DNA of 64,000 nt, taken from NCBI GenBank assembly GCA_039810585.1, contig JBDHXF010000016.1:1-64000 (forward strand), in the 5' to 3' direction. Both the position numbers and the translations under genes were made by a program. This document shows, in pieces, positions 62,966-64,000 of the stretch; within the stretch, counting starts at the first letter, position 1; the number at the start of each line of letters is the position of its first letter. The notes below the pieces were generated by a model, which did not search any database, was not told where the DNA came from, and worked only from the letters and a program-made list of their open reading frames with translations. Source of the stretch: JBBATK01 sp039810585. GTDB lineage: Bacteria; Bacteroidota; Ignavibacteria; Kapaibacteriales; NICIL-2.

Positions 62966-64000
62966 TTAGCGATTGAGCACGAGCTTCACGGAACAGCTTC
63001 CTTTATCGCTTGTAAGGCGAAGCATATACACACCGTTTGGCTGCGACTGGAGCGCCGATGAAAGATCTAGCTGCCAAGGACCGGCGTTCACGGTTTGTTC
63101 AGGCCAGGTTGTGAGTTGGCGACCCTGTTCGTTTACTAAGTCCAAGCAAAGGCGTGTGCTACCGGCAAAGGAGCAGGTTAGGCTAGCGTTGGTGCTTGTG
63201 ACAGGGTTAGGCAACAGCTTCAAGCCAATGGCATCTGCCAATTGCGGATCGTCCACAGAAGCGGTCAATCCATTTGCCAAGATTTGCAGAGAGTAAGCCG
63301 GCGAATTTGATGCAAAGTGCAGGTGAGTGACAAGCGAGCCTTCCTTCGATGGAGCATAATGGATGGTGATGTCATACTTGCCTTTCGCGGGAATTTGGAA
63401 TGCCTGAGGCGTAGCGGACACATCGGCGTTGTCGCTCTTGACCGATTGGACGACTGCGGCATCGGTGCCGAGATTTTGGATGCTCACCACCGTGTCTCGC
63501 GATGTGCCGACGGTAACGCTTCCAAGGTCTACGTATTGATCGTCGTAGAAGAGCACGGCATTAGCCGACTTCGAGAATCCGACGAGGTACATGGTATCGG
63601 GAGCGGTATTGGCAACAGGACGCAGGGTGGTGCTTGTCAATCCACCGCTTTGTGGTGCAAAGCTAACGGTGATGTCCTTCGAGGCTCCCGGAGCAATGCT
63701 GAACGAATTTGGACTGACGAGGAAGTTCGCGTTGTTGGGACGGAGGTTAGACACCACGAGGGTATCAGTTCCACTGTTATTGATGGTGACGGTAGTGTCC
63801 TTGGACAAACCGATCGACACCGTGTCGAAGTCGATAACATGCTTCGAGAACACCATGTTCGGAACACGGAGCGCGGACAACTGAAGTTTATAGGCACCAC
63901 GAGCGGTAAATGCGTAGGTAGCTGTTGCCGTGCTGCGTACACCGCGAATCGTAGCTCCTCGTAATCCGGCAGATTGCCAGGTTGTTCCCTTGTCGGACGT
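62966..64000 (-). CDS. T9SS-sorted secreted protein with ASH-like domains, partial (N-terminus beyond right edge)
   Basis: 344 residues are visible; the frame continues past 64000. The edge begins with an Asp-box SDKGTTW, so a BNR propeller probably precedes it. Two ASH/choice-of-anchor-D-type repeats follow (DTVSIGLSKDTTVTINNSGT and VDLGSVTVGTSRDTVVSIQN). The last ~80 residues, from LKLLPNPVTSTNASL to LRLTSDKGSCSVKLVLNR, are a T9SS sorting domain. Its terminator is at 62874-62913. The start printed by simple frame finding (63880, TTG) is internal. Confidence 0.85.
   Translation of the reverse strand, partial: TSDKGTTWQSAGLRGATIRGVRSTATATYAFTARGAYKLQLSALRVPNMVFSKHVIDFDTVSIGLSKDTTVTINNSGTDTLVVSNLRPNNANFLVSPNSFSIAPGASKDITVSFAPQSGGLTSTTLRPVANTAPDTMYLVGFSKSANAVLFYDDQYVDLGSVTVGTSRDTVVSIQNLGTDAAVVQSVKSDNADVSATPQAFQIPAKGKYDITIHYAPSKEGSLVTHLHFASNSPAYSLQILANGLTASVDDPQLADAIGLKLLPNPVTSTNASLTCSFAGSTRLCLDLVNEQGRQLTTWPEQTVNAGPWQLDLSSALQSQPNGVYMLRLTSDKGSCSVKLVLNR

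Noticed and set aside
63880..63882. TTG start for the last gene
   Set aside because: The same frame continues to the window edge with an Asp-box upstream, so the real start lies outside.

Overview
The window looks like a chromosomal segment from a mid-GC member of the Bacteroidota/Chlorobiota side of the FCB group. Four secreted proteins (11011-14142, 42765-46769, 59165-61309, 62966-64000) end in a type IX secretion (T9SS) sorting domain, and many starts lack a clear Shine-Dalgarno sequence. A placement near Kapabacteria or Chlorobi is only an impression from the gene set. I found no rRNA, tRNA, CRISPR array, transposase or integrase.

Layout. 1-3423: a partial AsmA/TamB-like envelope protein, open at the left edge. 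3722-10599: clpS, a CADD-type di-metal protein, a pair of related small secreted proteins, a TPR-adenylate cyclase and radC. 11011-26493: a T9SS cargo protein, two small membrane proteins, a PASTA transpeptidase with an ftsL-like gene, pyrD, a GT39-type membrane glycosyltransferase, plsY, an aldehyde dehydrogenase, dnaX with a nine-A slippery tract, and GDP-fucose synthase.

26695-33914 is an accessory island. It holds two tandem decayed toxin-antitoxin-like modules interrupted by amber codons, a duplicated leader, a large HsdM-like protein whose methyltransferase motifs are degraded, a palindrome-rich repeat island with a 374-bp tandem duplication, and an Abi_2 (AbiD/AbiF-type) gene preceded by a likely terminated small RNA.

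33950-47974 returns to ordinary genes: gmk, a YicC-type gene, an intact M1 peptidase next to a zinc-site-dead copy, a DUF4139 protein, a BNR/PKD/LamG T9SS protein, a DCC protein and an Rrf2 regulator with a likely operator pair. 48566-56326 is a tightly packed eight-gene operon. It combines a glycosyltransferase, an SpsF-type cytidylyltransferase, a split transketolase, a class III aminotransferase, an SDR, a NeuB-type synthase without its usual C-terminal SAF domain, and a fatty-acid-hydroxylase-like protein. I infer that it makes and transfers an unusual ulosonic acid; this is the strongest candidate here for an undescribed pathway. The rest holds a metallo-hydrolase, an EVE protein, a thioredoxin-like lipoprotein, an M1 peptidase with a T9SS domain, an aspartate aminotransferase and a partial T9SS protein.

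Several hairpin families lie between genes. One family of 29-nt hairpins keeps a C.A mismatch at the same place in four copies while the paired bases covary.
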